The translations under genes were made by a program, and so were the position numbers. Of a DNA stretch of 41,274 nt, positions 41,199 to 41,274 are shown in pieces. Positions within the stretch are counted from its first letter, which is position 1. Every line of letters starts with the position of its first letter. Source of the DNA: Thermoanaerobaculum aquaticum. GTDB taxonomy: Bacteria; Acidobacteriota; Thermoanaerobaculia; Thermoanaerobaculales; Thermoanaerobaculaceae. The notes under the pieces were generated by a model. It searched no databases. It had not been told where the DNA came from and saw only the letters and a program-made list of their open reading frames with translations. Location of the stretch: contig NZ_JMFG01000017.1 in the NCBI RefSeq assembly GCF_000687145.1, forward strand, positions 1 through 41,274. Reading direction: 5' to 3'.

Positions 41199-41274
41199 TC
41201 GCTTACGTAAGCGGGCGGGTTTTGGCCCTGGCCCCCGGCAGTGTGGTGGTGGAGGCGGGAGGGGTCGGGTACAG
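41195..41274 (+). CDS. ruvA: Holliday junction branch migration protein RuvA (N-terminal fragment, cut by window end)
   Basis: ATG 41195 overlaps the stop of the PpiD-type gene. The 26 visible codons read [20 protein letters not shown] then AGGVGY, the standard OB-fold start of RuvA, which binds Holliday junctions and loads RuvB. The rest lies beyond the window; ruvB would be expected to follow. Confidence 0.88.
   Translation, partial: MIAYVSGRVLALAPGSVVVEAGGVGY

Overview
The window is 41.3 kb of GC-rich, densely packed bacterial DNA with Gram-negative traits: an LpxL-type lipid A acyltransferase, a periplasmic PpiD-type chaperone and a full rod-shape locus. Gene content (MreBCD/PBP2/RodA, RNase G, S9 and M28 peptidases, CarboxypepD-like secreted proteins, a FecR-domain protein, molybdenum cofactor genes) and codon use fit an Acidobacteriota-type organism, perhaps a thermophile of the Thermoanaerobaculum kind. 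That placement is inference from recall, not from a search.

Layout. 1-740: tRNA-Val and tRNA-Asp behind a clear sigma70-type promoter, then about 460 bases without genes that hold a duplicated tRNA-Asp 3' end and several palindromic repeats. 739-3244: an LpxL-like acyltransferase and thiamine pyrophosphokinase (minus) diverge from a DUF971 protein and inorganic pyrophosphatase (plus). 3293-5010: a decayed zone with two remnants of sigma54-dependent (NtrC-type) activators on the minus strand and one small membrane-protein ORF between them. 5074-8849: a plus-strand group encoding a secreted 10-cysteine protein, a 679-residue secreted CarboxypepD-like protein and three small membrane proteins. 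8991-14982: a five-gene minus-strand polysaccharide cluster with four GT4 glycosyltransferases and a polyprenyl-phosphate sugar-1-phosphate transferase. 15027-15800: an enoyl-CoA hydratase. 15795-20947: a tightly overlapping operon moaA-moaC-(MOSC+Mog)-modA-modB-modC, preceded by a promoter and a structured leader that looks like a molybdenum/tungsten cofactor riboswitch.

20960-27330: a second secreted-peptide locus whose peptide gene carries an in-frame stop exactly at the signal-peptide junction, a secreted hypothetical protein, then moeA, an M28 peptidase and a B12-binding-type radical SAM protein (minus), palindromic repeats and tRNA-Ser. 27333-39166: all minus strand, with DinB-like protein, fatty-acid desaturase, S9 peptidase, RNase G, then rodA, mrdA, mreD, mreC, mreB and a FecR-domain protein in one near-continuous operon. 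39201-41274: a plus-strand promoter, a PpiD/SurA-type peptidyl-prolyl isomerase, and the start of ruvA, which runs off the end of the window.

How the parts work together. The moa/mog/moe genes build the molybdopterin cofactor, modABC imports its oxyanion and the leader probably senses the cofactor. The mre-mrd genes drive sidewall elongation. The glycosyltransferases plus priming enzyme build a surface glycan. The most novel-looking element is the pair of loci at 5074-7689 and 21140-22555. Each has a TTGACA/A-tract upstream region, a GC-rich hairpin directly before the ribosome-binding site, a short cysteine-containing secreted product, and then a larger secreted protein of unknown role.
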